A stretch of 64,000 bases of DNA from positions 101,427-165,426 of the forward strand of contig JADFMN010000008.1 of NCBI GenBank assembly GCA_022563855.1, written 5' to 3'. The translations under genes were made by a program, and so were the position numbers. The notes under the pieces are model-generated. The model did not search any database and was not told where the DNA came from. It saw nothing but the letters and a program-made list of their open reading frames with translations. This document shows, one piece after another, positions 48,225 to 57,967 of this stretch (positions are counted from its first letter, which is position 1; every line of letters begins with the position of its first letter). The stretch comes from Armatimonadota bacterium. Lineage in GTDB: Bacteria > Armatimonadota > Fimbriimonadia > Fimbriimonadales > Fimbriimonadaceae.

Positions 48225-50156
48225 TTAGCCCTGCGCAACCCGCAACTCCGTACCAATGGCGGGAATCGTGGACTTGATCCTCCCCCAAGCGAGCTCCATC
48301 AGCAGCTCGCGCGCCTCCTCTTCCATGCCCTCGTGGCAAAGCGACTTCAGATGTGTCAGCTCGTCCTGTAGCCATCGCCAATCAACGGCCTGCCCGTTCT
48401 TGACGATGCCGATCTTCTCGTGCTCGCTAGCGACCAGGTTTTCATCCGTCGCCGAAAGCTCCTCTCTCAGCTTCTCGCCCGGGCGGATGCCGGTGATCTT
48501 GATCTCGATGTCCTGACCGGGAACGAGGCCGTGCATCCGCACCATGTCCTCGGCCAGGTCGATGATCTTGATCGGGTCGCCCATGTCCAGAATGAATATC
48601 TCGCCGCGATCCCCCATCGAGCCAGCCTGCAGAATGAGTTGAGCGGCTTCTGGAATCGTCATGAAGAACCGCTCCATGTCTGGGTGGGTGATCGTCAGCG
48701 GGCCGCCGCGAAGAATCTGCTTTCTGAGAATCGGCACCAGGCTGCCCCGGCTGCCCAGCACATTGCCGAACCGGACGATTGAATACGATCCGGAGAACTC
48801 GCTAGCAACAGAAGCGATGATGATTTCAGCTAACCGCTTGGTGGCGCCCATCACGTTCTGAGGGTTGACCGCCTTGTCCGTTGAAACCAGGATGAAGTGC
48901 TGCGACCCGGCTCGAACGGCTTCGTCGACGGCGTTCAACGTGCCAAACACGTTGTTCTCAATCGCTTCGATCGGGGCAGACTCCATGAGCGGCACGTGCT
49001 TGTGCGCGGCGGCGTGGATCACGACCTCCGGCGAGTGCCGGTCGAACACGGAGCCGAGGTTTCGAGTGTTGCGCACGTCGCAAATGACAGGAGTTCCGTG
49101 GAACGCCTGTGTGCTTCGAAGCTCGTGATCGATCTCGAAAATACTGTTCTCGCCACGTCCGAGGAGAACTAGGCTGCTCGGCACCAGCCGCGAAACTTGC
49201 CTGGACAGCTCGGATCCGATCGATCCGCCGGCCCCCGTGATCAAGACTCTCTTCCCGGTAATCAGGCTGGCGATCTGCGTGCTGTCAGTTTCAAGCATTT
49301 CGCGCCGGACGAGGTCCTCGACACTCATCTCTCGCAGCATCGGCAGCACCCTCGCGTTACCGTTGACGAACGAGCTGATCGACGGAAGCGTGCGCACGCG
49401 CGCCGTAGTTTGCATGCACTGTTGAGAAATGCGCCGCATCTCAGGCCCCGAAGCGGTCGGAATGGCGATCATGATCTCACTGACGGAGAGCCTTGAGGCG
49501 AGTTCCGGCAAGTCATCTATGCCGCCGCAGACTGGCACGCCGTGAATCGTCGAACGCTGTTTCGCTGGGTCGTCATCGACGAAGCCGACGACTTTGTATC
49601 GAGATTCCCCTGGCCGCATGATCTCTCTGAATACCGCCTCTCCTGCATCGCCTGCACCCACGATCAGCGTCCGTCGCACCCCTTGAGTCGCTTGGGCTGA
49701 GATCGGCATGAGGTGCCGAGCCTCGACCAAGCGCGGGTACAGCCTAGCTATGGTCAGCAGAGTCGCAGAGAAGAATCCGAGCAGGATGGCCGGAACCCAC
49801 GGAGTTGCGGCGGATATCGGAGCGTTGAAAGCTATCTCGACAACGCGCAGGCTTGTTCCTAGCGCGGCGGCGACGAACGCAATGTTCAGGACGTCGTAGA
49901 CCCCCAGGAACCGGTTGTTGATTCTGTATAGGCGCCGCCACACGAACATGAAACAGGCCACGCCAGAAATGGGCACACCGTATAGCACCGCCGTCTGTGC
50001 GAGGCCGGATATGGACGGCGCGCCTTGCGCCAATGCAAGCCCAAGTATCAGGCTGGCCCACACAAGGACCAAGTCTACGCTCAAGACCGAAAGAACGGCA
50101 ACCCAGGTACTGGCTGGTCGCCGTTTCAGTCCGTCAAGCGCGTCTCTAGCAATCAT
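48225..50156 (-). CDS. Membrane-bound nucleotide-sugar 4,6-dehydratase (CapD/WbpM/FlaA1-like)
   Basis: 643 aa. Four N-terminal TM helices (~20-130), then a CoA-binding-like Rossmann domain (TLIVGAGDAGEAVFREIM) and an extended SDR domain: GKRVLITGAGGSIGSELSRQ (NAD), AAAHKHVPLMESAPIEAIENN, and the catalytic VSTDKAVNPQNVMGATKR in place of YxxxK. WbpM-type enzymes convert UDP-GlcNAc to 4-keto-6-deoxy sugar for amino sugars such as QuiNAc and FucNAc. The wza-like gene is divergent across a 185-bp spacer. The substrate is inferred from the family. Confidence 0.9.
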   Translation of the reverse strand: MIARDALDGLKRRPASTWVAVLSVLSVDLVLVWASLILGLALAQGAPSISGLAQTAVLYGVPISGVACFMFVWRRLYRINNRFLGVYDVLNIAFVAAALGTSLRVVEIAFNAPISAATPWVPAILLGFFSATLLTIARLYPRLVEARHLMPISAQATQGVRRTLIVGAGDAGEAVFREIMRPGESRYKVVGFVDDDPAKQRSTIHGVPVCGGIDDLPELASRLSVSEIMIAIPTASGPEMRRISQQCMQTTARVRTLPSISSFVNGNARVLPMLREMSVEDLVRREMLETDSTQIASLITGKRVLITGAGGSIGSELSRQVSRLVPSSLVLLGRGENSIFEIDHELRSTQAFHGTPVICDVRNTRNLGSVFDRHSPEVVIHAAAHKHVPLMESAPIEAIENNVFGTLNAVDEAVRAGSQHFILVSTDKAVNPQNVMGATKRLAEIIIASVASEFSGSYSIVRFGNVLGSRGSLVPILRKQILRGGPLTITHPDMERFFMTIPEAAQLILQAGSMGDRGEIFILDMGDPIKIIDLAEDMVRMHGLVPGQDIEIKITGIRPGEKLREELSATDENLVASEHEKIGIVKNGQAVDWRWLQDELTHLKSLCHEGMEEEARELLMELAWGRIKSTIPAIGTELRVAQG

Positions 50157-50341
50157 TTTCCTGGTGAAGACAACCGGGCGGAAATCCGTCTAGCCTGTAT
50201 GGACAATTATAGGTGTTTTTGCTGCGTATCATTACCCTTACGATTCAGGCTGCCCCGACGCTAATTGTCGGCTCGTCTTTCCACAATTTCCACACATTTG
50301 TCGAGATGAATGGAGCCAAGTAGCGCGGTATATTCCTGGCC

Positions 50342-51736
50342 ATGCGTACCGCAGCTGGAATTCTGTGTGCGATTCTCTCTATTTCGCTCGCCTGGGCCGA
50401 TGAGCCGGCAACGATCGGGGTCGGAGACGTGTTGAGGCTCGACGTTCTCGGCTTTGAGGAGTATTCGGGCGAGCTGACGGTCGCTAGCGACGGGTGGATC
50501 AGCGGCGCAGGGTTTGGACACCTTGCCGTGGCAGGCCAGAGCCTTGAGCAGGCTGAGGGCAAGATTCGAGAGCGATTGCTCGGCCTGCTCACCGATCCGC
50601 GCGTTTTTCTCTCCTTCAAATCACAGGCCAGCGCGGTCATTTACGTGGTCGGCGCTGCGGTTTCCAACGGTTCTGTCCCTTATACGCCCGGCACGGACCT
50701 GCGCCGGCTGTTTGCCGGAACCGAGATCGAAGATCCGGGACAGTTCTTAGCCACGGTGTACCGATCTGGAAAGCCTATCCGCACTGTTGAGATGGCTGCA
50801 TTGCTGGAAGGGAGCGACGTTTGGGTCGGTCCGCTCGAGCCTCAGGACGTCGTGATTGTTGCGACGAAGCCCACGATCCGCATCTGGCTCGTCGGCCAGT
50901 TCACCAATCCTGGCGAAATGAGCGTGCCCGCTGGCTCGTCGCTTGCCCAAGCGGTCGCATTCGCCGGTGGGCTGGCCCCGCCAATCGGTGTTTCCTCGAG
51001 CGCAAGTCAGGAGACGCTCCTGGACCAGATGGAGATCGTGGTTAGGCGAGGTGGCGAGCAGTTCGGATTTTCCGCGCGATTCGGCATCATAGCCCACAGT
51101 TTCCGTATTCAGGCCGGCGATACGATTTCGGCGCTTCCCCCCCAGCGCATCGAGGTTTTCGTCGCAGGGCAAGTGCAGAGCCCAGGCAAGCTCACGCTCG
51201 GCTCCGGAAGCGATGTCATGGCGGCGGTGACCACGGCCGGCGGGCTCCTATCCGACGGCACTTTGGACGGCGTCCTGGTGTTCCGCAACGGCGAGACGGT
51301 GCGGCTCGATCTATCCGCGAGATTGGACGGCGAAGGGCGATACGACAAGTTCGCTCTAATGCCAGGCGACATCGTGTTCGTGCCGGACAACCGCCGGTAT
51401 GTTTACGTCCTGGGAGAGGTAGAACGGCCAGGGCGGTACGCGATCCGCGACAACGAGCGACTGACAGCTGCCGACGCCCTGTCGCTCGCAGGAGGAGTGA
51501 ACGCAGAAGGCACGACCCGCCGGGTCGCGCTCGTCCGGGTCGGTCCGGATGGCAAGTACGTCGTCCAGACGTTTCACATCGACGAATTCCTAAAGGACGG
51601 CATTGAGGGAGCGAACCCCGCGATGCTCCCCGGCGACTTTCTATACTTCGGCGAGCCTAAGGGCATCACGATCGATTCGATTACAAAGCTCGCGTCCGCG
51701 GCCCTGCTGTTCGACGTATTCCTCGGAGGGCGGTAG
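50342..51736 (+). CDS. Polysaccharide export protein (Wza-type, Poly_export/SLBB)
   Basis: 464 aa with a signal peptide (MRTAAGILCAILSISLAWA). The poly_export domain (YTIGVGDVLRLDVLGFEEYSGELTVASDGW) is followed by three SLBB/soluble ligand-binding units: IRIWLVGQFTNPGEMSVPAG, IEVFVAGQVQSPGKLTLGSG, and YVYVLGEVERPGRYAI. Wza forms the outer-membrane channel for capsule export; no lipobox Cys is seen, so anchoring may differ. It begins the plus-strand EPS assembly block with the Wzz-like protein, flippase, polymerase and two glycosyltransferases. Confidence 0.88.
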   Translation: MRTAAGILCAILSISLAWADEPATIGVGDVLRLDVLGFEEYSGELTVASDGWISGAGFGHLAVAGQSLEQAEGKIRERLLGLLTDPRVFLSFKSQASAVIYVVGAAVSNGSVPYTPGTDLRRLFAGTEIEDPGQFLATVYRSGKPIRTVEMAALLEGSDVWVGPLEPQDVVIVATKPTIRIWLVGQFTNPGEMSVPAGSSLAQAVAFAGGLAPPIGVSSSASQETLLDQMEIVVRRGGEQFGFSARFGIIAHSFRIQAGDTISALPPQRIEVFVAGQVQSPGKLTLGSGSDVMAAVTTAGGLLSDGTLDGVLVFRNGETVRLDLSARLDGEGRYDKFALMPGDIVFVPDNRRYVYVLGEVERPGRYAIRDNERLTAADALSLAGGVNAEGTTRRVALVRVGPDGKYVVQTFHIDEFLKDGIEGANPAMLPGDFLYFGEPKGITIDSITKLASAALLFDVFLGGR

Positions 51737-51775
51737 CCGGCGCCGAACGGTAGACTCGCCGCGCAACGAAATAGC

Positions 51776-53020
51776 ATGAACGACATGGACAGTCGCGAGA
51801 AGGTGACGGAGGTCAACGTCGGCCTCATCGGCCAGGCGTTTAAGAAGCGACCGCTCATCGTGTTGGGGTGGTGCTTCACCTTTACCATCGCGTCGCTTCT
51901 GTACGCGTACATCCAGCCCACGATTCACAAGGCGCGCGTAACGGTATTGGTGGTTCCGGATACGGCGAGTGTTGCAGGAATCCCGATGCTTCGCAGCGGC
52001 ACCGGAATCGAATTGCTGGCCGGAATGCTCAAGAGCAATACCAACCTCACTGCAGTCTCCGAGGCGACTAGAACAACCAATGAGCGAGTAGAGAAGCTCC
52101 GCGACGTCTCGGTTGACCTGCGAGCTGGGATTATCGAGATCTCTGCGACCAACAGCGACAAAGACCTGATCCTGGACATCGTCAAAACGTCGATCGTATC
52201 GCTCCGAGAGATCGACGAGCGTCTGCGGAAATCCCGCCGCCGCCAGTCTGTAACGCTGCTCGCCGAACTGATCGAGCAGAAACGGGCCGACCTTACCGAG
52301 GCAGAGCAGAAGCTGCGAGATTATCGAAAGCAGGCGATGACCGACGGGGATCAGGCGCAGGTGCTCAAGATCGACCTGCGAACCAGGGAGGGGGAGCTTG
52401 CAAGCGTCATCGCAGCGCTGGCTGACCTCAGATCCAGGCTCAGGGGGGCAGTGTCCGACCCCGAGAATCTGAGCCTGGATACCGCGCCACTGCAGGACCT
52501 TAGGCAAACGCTGGCCAATGCGGAACTCGCCTTGGCCGAATCGCGGGCGGTGCTAGGGCCCTCGCACCCAGACATCGGGCGGATGGAGGCGCGAGTCAGC
52601 GCTACGCGCGAGTCGCTCGCATCTGAGATCGAGCTGTACCTGGTGGCGATCGAAGACGCGACTCTAGGCCTGGGCGAGGCACAGGGTTTGGCGACCCTTG
52701 AGACGAGGCGCGTGTCGCTCCAAGCGCAGGTCGACGCACTGAAGGTGCTGGTGAGCACCATGCCGGAGGAGAGCATGCAAATGAGGATGCTCTTTGCGGA
52801 AACGGACTACCTCGCAAAAGCCGTCGGCGAGCTTGAGACGAGCCATAGCAGGGCGCTGGTCGAGGCTTCCCGCGACCCGTTGGCGTGGGAGGTCCTAGAC
52901 CCCCCGCATATACTCGATAAGCCGGTCAACAAGCGCTATCCTCGCTCTGCCACCGCCGGCGCGATACTGGGTCTGCTGATCGGCATCTACCTGGCGATTC
53001 GAAGGCTCAAGGTCAGTTGA
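51776..53020 (+). CDS. Chain-length determinant (Wzz/GumC-like) protein without kinase domain
   Basis: 414 aa. N-terminal TM (IVLGWCFTFTIASLLYAYIQP), a long periplasmic coiled-coil region (~200-330, e.g. LLAELIEQKRADLTEAEQKLRDY), and a C-terminal TM (SATAGAILGLLIGIYLAIRR). The proline-rich segment before TM2 (LDPPHILDKPVNKRYPRS) is the PCP-family signature. No C-terminal Walker A kinase domain as in Wzc/CpsD, so this is the PCP-1/GumC type. It overlaps the flippase start by 4 nt (TTGA). Confidence 0.88.
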   Translation: MNDMDSREKVTEVNVGLIGQAFKKRPLIVLGWCFTFTIASLLYAYIQPTIHKARVTVLVVPDTASVAGIPMLRSGTGIELLAGMLKSNTNLTAVSEATRTTNERVEKLRDVSVDLRAGIIEISATNSDKDLILDIVKTSIVSLREIDERLRKSRRRQSVTLLAELIEQKRADLTEAEQKLRDYRKQAMTDGDQAQVLKIDLRTREGELASVIAALADLRSRLRGAVSDPENLSLDTAPLQDLRQTLANAELALAESRAVLGPSHPDIGRMEARVSATRESLASEIELYLVAIEDATLGLGEAQGLATLETRRVSLQAQVDALKVLVSTMPEESMQMRMLFAETDYLAKAVGELETSHSRALVEASRDPLAWEVLDPPHILDKPVNKRYPRSATAGAILGLLIGIYLAIRRLKVS

Positions 53021-54342
53021 GCCCGAACACAGCCGCCCTAGGGCCGAACTGGCGGAAGCGCATCGTCTCAGGCATCACTTGGGCGACGGTGGGCACCGGC
53101 CTCACACAGATGGCCAACCTCTTCGTCGCCGTCGTCGTCGGTCGATGGTTGGGCAAGTCGGAGTACGGCGAGCTTGGCGCGCTGCAAATCAGCATCGCCA
53201 CCTTCACGGTGTTCGCCGGTCCGGCGCTGGCGGTAGCCTCGGCAAAGTTCATCGCAGAGTACCGCGTCCAGGATTTGGCCAAGACAGGGCGGTTCGTGCG
53301 GCACTCGCTGCACGTCGGCATCTCGCTCGCAGTAGCGGTGTCGCTCGTGTTCGCCGGCCTGTCGCCCTTTTTGGCCCAGTACGTTTTCGACGCTCCACAC
53401 CTCGTCGAGGAGTTTCTCGTGGCCTCCGTCGTGCTCGGGCTCGTAGCCGTCGATGGAACCACGCGGGGCGTCATTACGGGGTTTGAGGGATTCCGGCCAC
53501 TGGCGCTCGTCGGGCTCGTCCGTGCGGCGGTCGGGATATCTCTCCAACTGGTGCTCGTGCCGATCTTCGGGGTCATGGGTGCGCTCATCGGGCTGGGCGC
53601 TTTCAACTTGATCGGATGCGTCGGCAACCTGATGGTCATCCGGCGACTGCTGAAAGACGAGTCAGTGCCGATCGGTGATCGCCCGGACAAGGCGGAGCGC
53701 AAGCTGTTCGCCTCGATCTTCGTCCCGAAAACGCTTTCCGCTCTTGCATACGTACCGATCTCTTGGTTGATCGCCGTGATGCTGATCAGGGAGCCCGGAG
53801 GATTCGCCGAGATGGGGCTGCTGAACGCCGGTCTGACTTGGCGGCTCGCGCTGCTGTTCTTGCCGAGCGTGATCGCCACCACCTTCGTGCCGCTCCTGAA
53901 CAGCGCGCTTGGCGAAGGCGACGCTCGATCGTTCGGCAGGCTGTGCCGCGCGAACATAGGCATCTCTGCCCTGGCTGTTGCTGCCCCTGCGCTCGTGGTC
54001 TACCTTGGGTCCTCGCTCATCATCGAAGCGTACGGCGAGGACTTCGCATCCGGCCTGCCGGTTCTAAAGCTGCTAGTCGTCAGCGCCGTTCTCACAGGTG
54101 CGACCGTTCCGATCGGCAACATCCTCTTGAGCCTTCACAAGGCGTGGGCGGGGATGGCGCTCAACGCTGCGACGTCGGTCGTGACGATCACCGCAGCGAT
54201 CCTGTTGTTGGACGGCGGGGCAGAGGGGATGGCGATCGCATATCTCGTCGGTCACGGCTGGCACATGGCGACGTCGTTCGCGTACTTGCAACGCGTCAAC
54301 CGAAGTTCTGGGGGGACTAGCATTGAGGAGGTGCACAGGTAG
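53017..54342 (+). CDS. Flippase for lipid-linked oligosaccharide (Wzx-type)
   Basis: 441 aa with ~12-14 TM helices across the MVF/MATE superfamily. The N-terminal ATVGTGLTQMANLFVAVVVGRWLGKSEYGELGALQ is the polysaccharide-flippase start, with the YGELGAL motif. It would move the undecaprenyl-linked repeat unit to the periplasmic face. TTG start overlapping the Wzz-like stop. The next gene is the polymerase. Substrate specificity cannot be read off. Confidence 0.88.
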   Translation: MSPNTAALGPNWRKRIVSGITWATVGTGLTQMANLFVAVVVGRWLGKSEYGELGALQISIATFTVFAGPALAVASAKFIAEYRVQDLAKTGRFVRHSLHVGISLAVAVSLVFAGLSPFLAQYVFDAPHLVEEFLVASVVLGLVAVDGTTRGVITGFEGFRPLALVGLVRAAVGISLQLVLVPIFGVMGALIGLGAFNLIGCVGNLMVIRRLLKDESVPIGDRPDKAERKLFASIFVPKTLSALAYVPISWLIAVMLIREPGGFAEMGLLNAGLTWRLALLFLPSVIATTFVPLLNSALGEGDARSFGRLCRANIGISALAVAAPALVVYLGSSLIIEAYGEDFASGLPVLKLLVVSAVLTGATVPIGNILLSLHKAWAGMALNAATSVVTITAAILLLDGGAEGMAIAYLVGHGWHMATSFAYLQRVNRSSGGTSIEEVHR

Positions 54343-54367
54343 ACTCGAACAGGGTCTGCGAGGCTGT

Positions 54368-55669
54368 ATGCACTGGCTGTTCCTCATCGTTGCCATCGCG
54401 CACCAGGCTTGGATCTATCGTCGGCACGGCCGCATCGATCCGTTCGCTGTGACCTCGCTGATAGACGTAGCGATCGTGTTGCTGCTGTTCGTCGGCTCGC
54501 TGCTCAGCCCGCTTGCGCGAAACCTTCTTGCGACCGACGTCAGCTTTGGCCTAACGCTGTTGGTGGGTCAGATCGCGCTCTACGCAGGGCTATACGTTAT
54601 CCCGCCGAATACCAGTCCGGCTGGCGCCGGCCCGCGACTCAGATCGCCGTCGCGCGTGTGGCTGATAGCGGCGTCCGTGATCTACCTATTGGCGTCCCTG
54701 GCCATCGCCAAGCTGTACTCGACGATCGCCGGTATTTCGATCCTCGACTGGCTGCTGGGTGAGCGCGTGACCGTGTACTCCCTGGCTAAGAGCCTCGGGT
54801 TCGGCATGATCTTGAACTACGTCATGACCGTGTTCCAGGTCGGGCTTTTGATCTTGATCATGGTGACGCTGCAGCGAAAGCGTTGGCTGGCTGCCGGCAT
54901 GCTTTACGCCGCCCTGTTCGTCGGCGTTTTCATGATGTTCACGACTCGGCTTCAGCTTCTCGTGATACTGATGCTTCCGGCGTTCTACTTCCACTATCAC
55001 GTGCGTCGGCTGACGATGCCTGCGCTGGCCGCGCTGGCGGCTGGTTTCGTGCTCATGGCGGCGTTCTTCAACATGCTCCGCGGAGGGGGGCTCGACTTCG
55101 CGATCTCGGATCTCTCCGAAGACAAGCTAGTCCGGTTCAGCTCGTTCGGGACCAGCACGTACTTCGTCGAGCCGATGGCCATGCTGTACACCAAGCTGAG
55201 CGATGGCGACGTCGATTACGAGTACGGCAAGAACTACTCGCTGATGTGGCTCACGTTCATCCCGCGCGACCTTTGGCCTGAGAAGCCCTTGACGGCGTTC
55301 GAGAACAGGATGACGGTGGAGCTGTTCGGCTCTCAGTTCGATCCCGGAGGGACCGTACAGATCTGGACGTTCACCGCCTGGGGAGAGGGCTTCGCGCAGT
55401 TCGACGTCGCCGGCGTCGGCCTCAACCTGTTCCTCTACGGAGTGATCATCGCACTGGCGCGCCGGTTCTGCGCGTCCAGGCCGCACCACTTTCTTGTCTG
55501 GTGCTACTTTCTAATGATGGCCGCGGTGTATCTGAGAGCGGGGTTCCAGGCCCTCGCCTTCCTGTTCATCAACATGATCGTGGTCGCGGCCATTTACGAT
55601 CTCTTACCGCGCATCCGCCTTGTCTGGAAAGCGGAAAGGAGCCCGGCCTCAGCGGGAGGCGATGTCTAG
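54368..55669 (+). CDS. O-antigen/EPS polymerase (Wzy-like) membrane protein
   Basis: 433 aa, ~11 TM helices with a long periplasmic loop before the last three (GTSTYFVEPMAMLYTKLSDGDVDYEYGKNYSLMWL ... FTAWGEGFAQFDV). That layout and its position between flippase and glycosyltransferases mark it as a repeat-unit polymerase of the oligosaccharide-repeat family. Primary sequence is not well conserved in Wzy, so this rests on topology and context. ATG 54368 has GAGG just upstream; a TTG 45 nt earlier lies inside the flippase gene. Confidence 0.78.
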   Translation: MHWLFLIVAIAHQAWIYRRHGRIDPFAVTSLIDVAIVLLLFVGSLLSPLARNLLATDVSFGLTLLVGQIALYAGLYVIPPNTSPAGAGPRLRSPSRVWLIAASVIYLLASLAIAKLYSTIAGISILDWLLGERVTVYSLAKSLGFGMILNYVMTVFQVGLLILIMVTLQRKRWLAAGMLYAALFVGVFMMFTTRLQLLVILMLPAFYFHYHVRRLTMPALAALAAGFVLMAAFFNMLRGGGLDFAISDLSEDKLVRFSSFGTSTYFVEPMAMLYTKLSDGDVDYEYGKNYSLMWLTFIPRDLWPEKPLTAFENRMTVELFGSQFDPGGTVQIWTFTAWGEGFAQFDVAGVGLNLFLYGVIIALARRFCASRPHHFLVWCYFLMMAAVYLRAGFQALAFLFINMIVVAAIYDLLPRIRLVWKAERSPASAGGDV

Positions 55670-56801
55670 CGGGCGCAATCTCGTGACCGTCGCACGCGCA
55701 ACAGACGTGGCGAGCGACGCCCGCAGCCAACGCACCGTTCGATGGCTTGCAGACGCGGGGTATTCGGCGTGCTCGCTCTCTTGGCCCCGGGAAAGTCGAG
55801 GGACTCCGCCGGATTGGCCGGATGTCGAGTTCGTCCAGGCACCGTTCTCAGGCCAGCACGGGGCAGGCATCAAGAACCTGTGGCCGCTCGCGTGCTGGTC
55901 TTGGTGGCTTTTCTGGACGCTTTGGCGGCGCAGGAGGCGTTTGGTCGCCATCCACGCGATGGATCTGGATACCGCGCTGCCGTGCTGGATGTGCGCGCGG
56001 CTTTGCCGTGCAAAGTTCATCTACGATATTTGCGACTTTTACTCCGTCAGTCGGTTTCCGACCGGCCCGGCCTGGCTTGCCCGTCTCGCGCACAGGATGG
56101 AGATGTTCTTCGTCAAAAGGAGCGATGCTGTCGTGATGCCGACCGAGTCGCGGCGTGTGCTGTTCGGCAAGGTCGAGCCACCGAGATTGACGATCCTGGC
56201 GAACGTTCCACCGCAGCAGCCAACCGGCAAAAGAGAAAGAGAGCCCGACCGCTTTGTCGTCCTGTACGTCGGCGTGCTTTCTGTCCGGCGAGGCCTCCGC
56301 GAGCTAGTGGAGGTCGTAGCAAGACACGCTGATTGGCAATTGGTGATCGGAGGAATCGGCGGAGACGAGGCCGAGATTCGCGAAGTGGCAGAAGGCCGCG
56401 AGAACGTACAGTTCATCGGAAAGATCCCGTACTCCGAAGTTCTTGAGCACACGTCCGTGGCAGACGTGCTGCCGATCACCTACGACCCGTCGTTTCCGAA
56501 CCATCGACACTCGAGTCCGAACAAGCTGTACGAAGCCATGATGGTCGGCGTACCGGTCGTCGTCGCGCGCAACACCGGCGTTGACGACGACGTGATCCGG
56601 CACGATCTCGGAGAGGTGGTGGAGTACGGAAACGTGGCCGAATTGGACGACGCTCTCAAGAAGCTCGCAAATCGAACCGACCAACAGCGAGAGCAGTTCA
56701 AAATCCGCACGACAGAGTTGTTTCACGACCAGTTCGGGCCCGATATCATGAGCAAGAGGCTTCGCGATCTGTACGAGGAGGTCTGCGGAAAAGCGAAATG
56801 A
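55662..56801 (+). CDS. Glycosyltransferase family 4 protein
   Basis: 379 aa GT-B enzyme. N-terminal acceptor domain with NLVTVARATDVASDARSQRT; C-terminal domain with VVLYVGVLSVRRGLRELVE, NVQFIGKIPYSEVLEHTSVADVLPITYDP, and SSPNKLYEAMMVGVPVVVARNTG (the PNKxxExMxxGxPVV nucleotide-sugar site). It adds one sugar to the lipid-linked repeat in the cytosol. The start has GGGAGG upstream and overlaps the polymerase stop by 8 nt; the stop overlaps the next GT (ATGA). Donor sugar unknown. Confidence 0.87.
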   Translation: MSSGRNLVTVARATDVASDARSQRTVRWLADAGYSACSLSWPRESRGTPPDWPDVEFVQAPFSGQHGAGIKNLWPLACWSWWLFWTLWRRRRRLVAIHAMDLDTALPCWMCARLCRAKFIYDICDFYSVSRFPTGPAWLARLAHRMEMFFVKRSDAVVMPTESRRVLFGKVEPPRLTILANVPPQQPTGKREREPDRFVVLYVGVLSVRRGLRELVEVVARHADWQLVIGGIGGDEAEIREVAEGRENVQFIGKIPYSEVLEHTSVADVLPITYDPSFPNHRHSSPNKLYEAMMVGVPVVVARNTGVDDDVIRHDLGEVVEYGNVAELDDALKKLANRTDQQREQFKIRTTELFHDQFGPDIMSKRLRDLYEEVCGKAK

Positions 56802-57967
56802 AGACGATCCAAATCGTTGGCGACTCGAAGTTCGGCGGAGCGACGTACCTCTTGATCGAGTGGTGCCGCTACCTGCTCAACAAAGGGGTCGAAGTGCACG
56901 CCCTCACGACCGACGAGCCGACGATCGAGCAGCTGATCGAGATTCCAGGCCTTCACATCATGGCCGACGTTCTCATCCCGCGCGAAATCTCTCCTCTGAA
57001 GATCGTGCGCGCGGCGTTCGCGCTGCGTTCGCTGCTCAAGCAGGAAGAATACGACGTCCTCCACACGTACAGTTCGACCCCCGGCTTTCTCGGCAGAATC
57101 GTGGGCAAGTTCAGCCCTGTACCAGTCGTGATGCACCATCAGGCTGGATTCCCGGTTTCGGAGTTCTCCAGCCGGGCGCACCGCCTCATCTTCGGCCGGT
57201 TGGAGAGCATGGCCATCAACGCCGCGACGAAGAGCATCTGCGTCAGCCACGCGGTGATGGAGCAGTCGAAGACGCTCGGAATCGGGCGTGCGGACAAGCT
57301 GGTCACGATCTGCAACGGCATCGACATCGAGCCGTGGGAGTTGGCAGCGCGAGACGTAGATCGGCTGGCGTTCTGCAAGGAGATCGACGTGGACCCGGAC
57401 ACGCTGTTGATCGCGGCCACCGGCCGGCTGGCAGATCAAAAGGGACTGCCGTATCTGCTGAGGGCGCTGCCGCAAATCAGGGAGGGACTCGCCGAAACGC
57501 CGGTTGTGGTCGTACTCGCCGGCGAGGGACCTGCGCGAGAGCAACTAGAGGCGATCATAGAAGAACTGAGCTTGCAGAACAACGTCAGGATGCTTGGGTT
57601 CCGGCGCGACGTACCGCGCATCGTCGCCGCGTGCGATATTTTCTGCAGCCCGTCGCTCTGGGAGGGGCTTTCGATCTCGATCATGGAGGCGATGGCCGCT
57701 CAGAAGCCGATCGTCACGACCGACATCCTTCCAAACGCGGAGTTGATCGACGACGGCGAGACCGGCTTGCTCGTAAAAGCCCGGGAGGTCGATGGACTAG
57801 CTGCTGCGATCGTTCGAATGGCCACCGACTCGGCGCTGGCCGATGCGTGCGTCAAGGCCGCCCATACCAAGGTGCGGCGCGAGTACACGATCAAACGCAT
57901 GTTCGATGAAACTTGGGATCTCTACAACCAGCTTCTGGACGAAGCTAGCGCGCGAACTCGAAACTGA
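56798..57967 (+). CDS. Glycosyltransferase family 4 protein
   Basis: 389 aa GT-B. N-terminal MKTIQIVGDSKFGGATYLL, the acceptor-side DVLHTYSSTPGFLGRIV and HHQAGFP; donor side NGIDIEPWE, AATGRLADQKGLPYLLRAL, and CSPSLWEGLSISIMEAMAAQKPIV, the E-x7-E motif of retaining GT4 enzymes. It assembles the repeat unit with the previous gene. The ATG overlaps the previous stop. Its 3' end overlaps the 3' end of the convergent aminotransferase gene by 23 bp, so the two blocks of the locus meet here. Confidence 0.9.
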   Translation: MKTIQIVGDSKFGGATYLLIEWCRYLLNKGVEVHALTTDEPTIEQLIEIPGLHIMADVLIPREISPLKIVRAAFALRSLLKQEEYDVLHTYSSTPGFLGRIVGKFSPVPVVMHHQAGFPVSEFSSRAHRLIFGRLESMAINAATKSICVSHAVMEQSKTLGIGRADKLVTICNGIDIEPWELAARDVDRLAFCKEIDVDPDTLLIAATGRLADQKGLPYLLRALPQIREGLAETPVVVVLAGEGPAREQLEAIIEELSLQNNVRMLGFRRDVPRIVAACDIFCSPSLWEGLSISIMEAMAAQKPIVTTDILPNAELIDDGETGLLVKAREVDGLAAAIVRMATDSALADACVKAAHTKVRREYTIKRMFDETWDLYNQLLDEASARTRN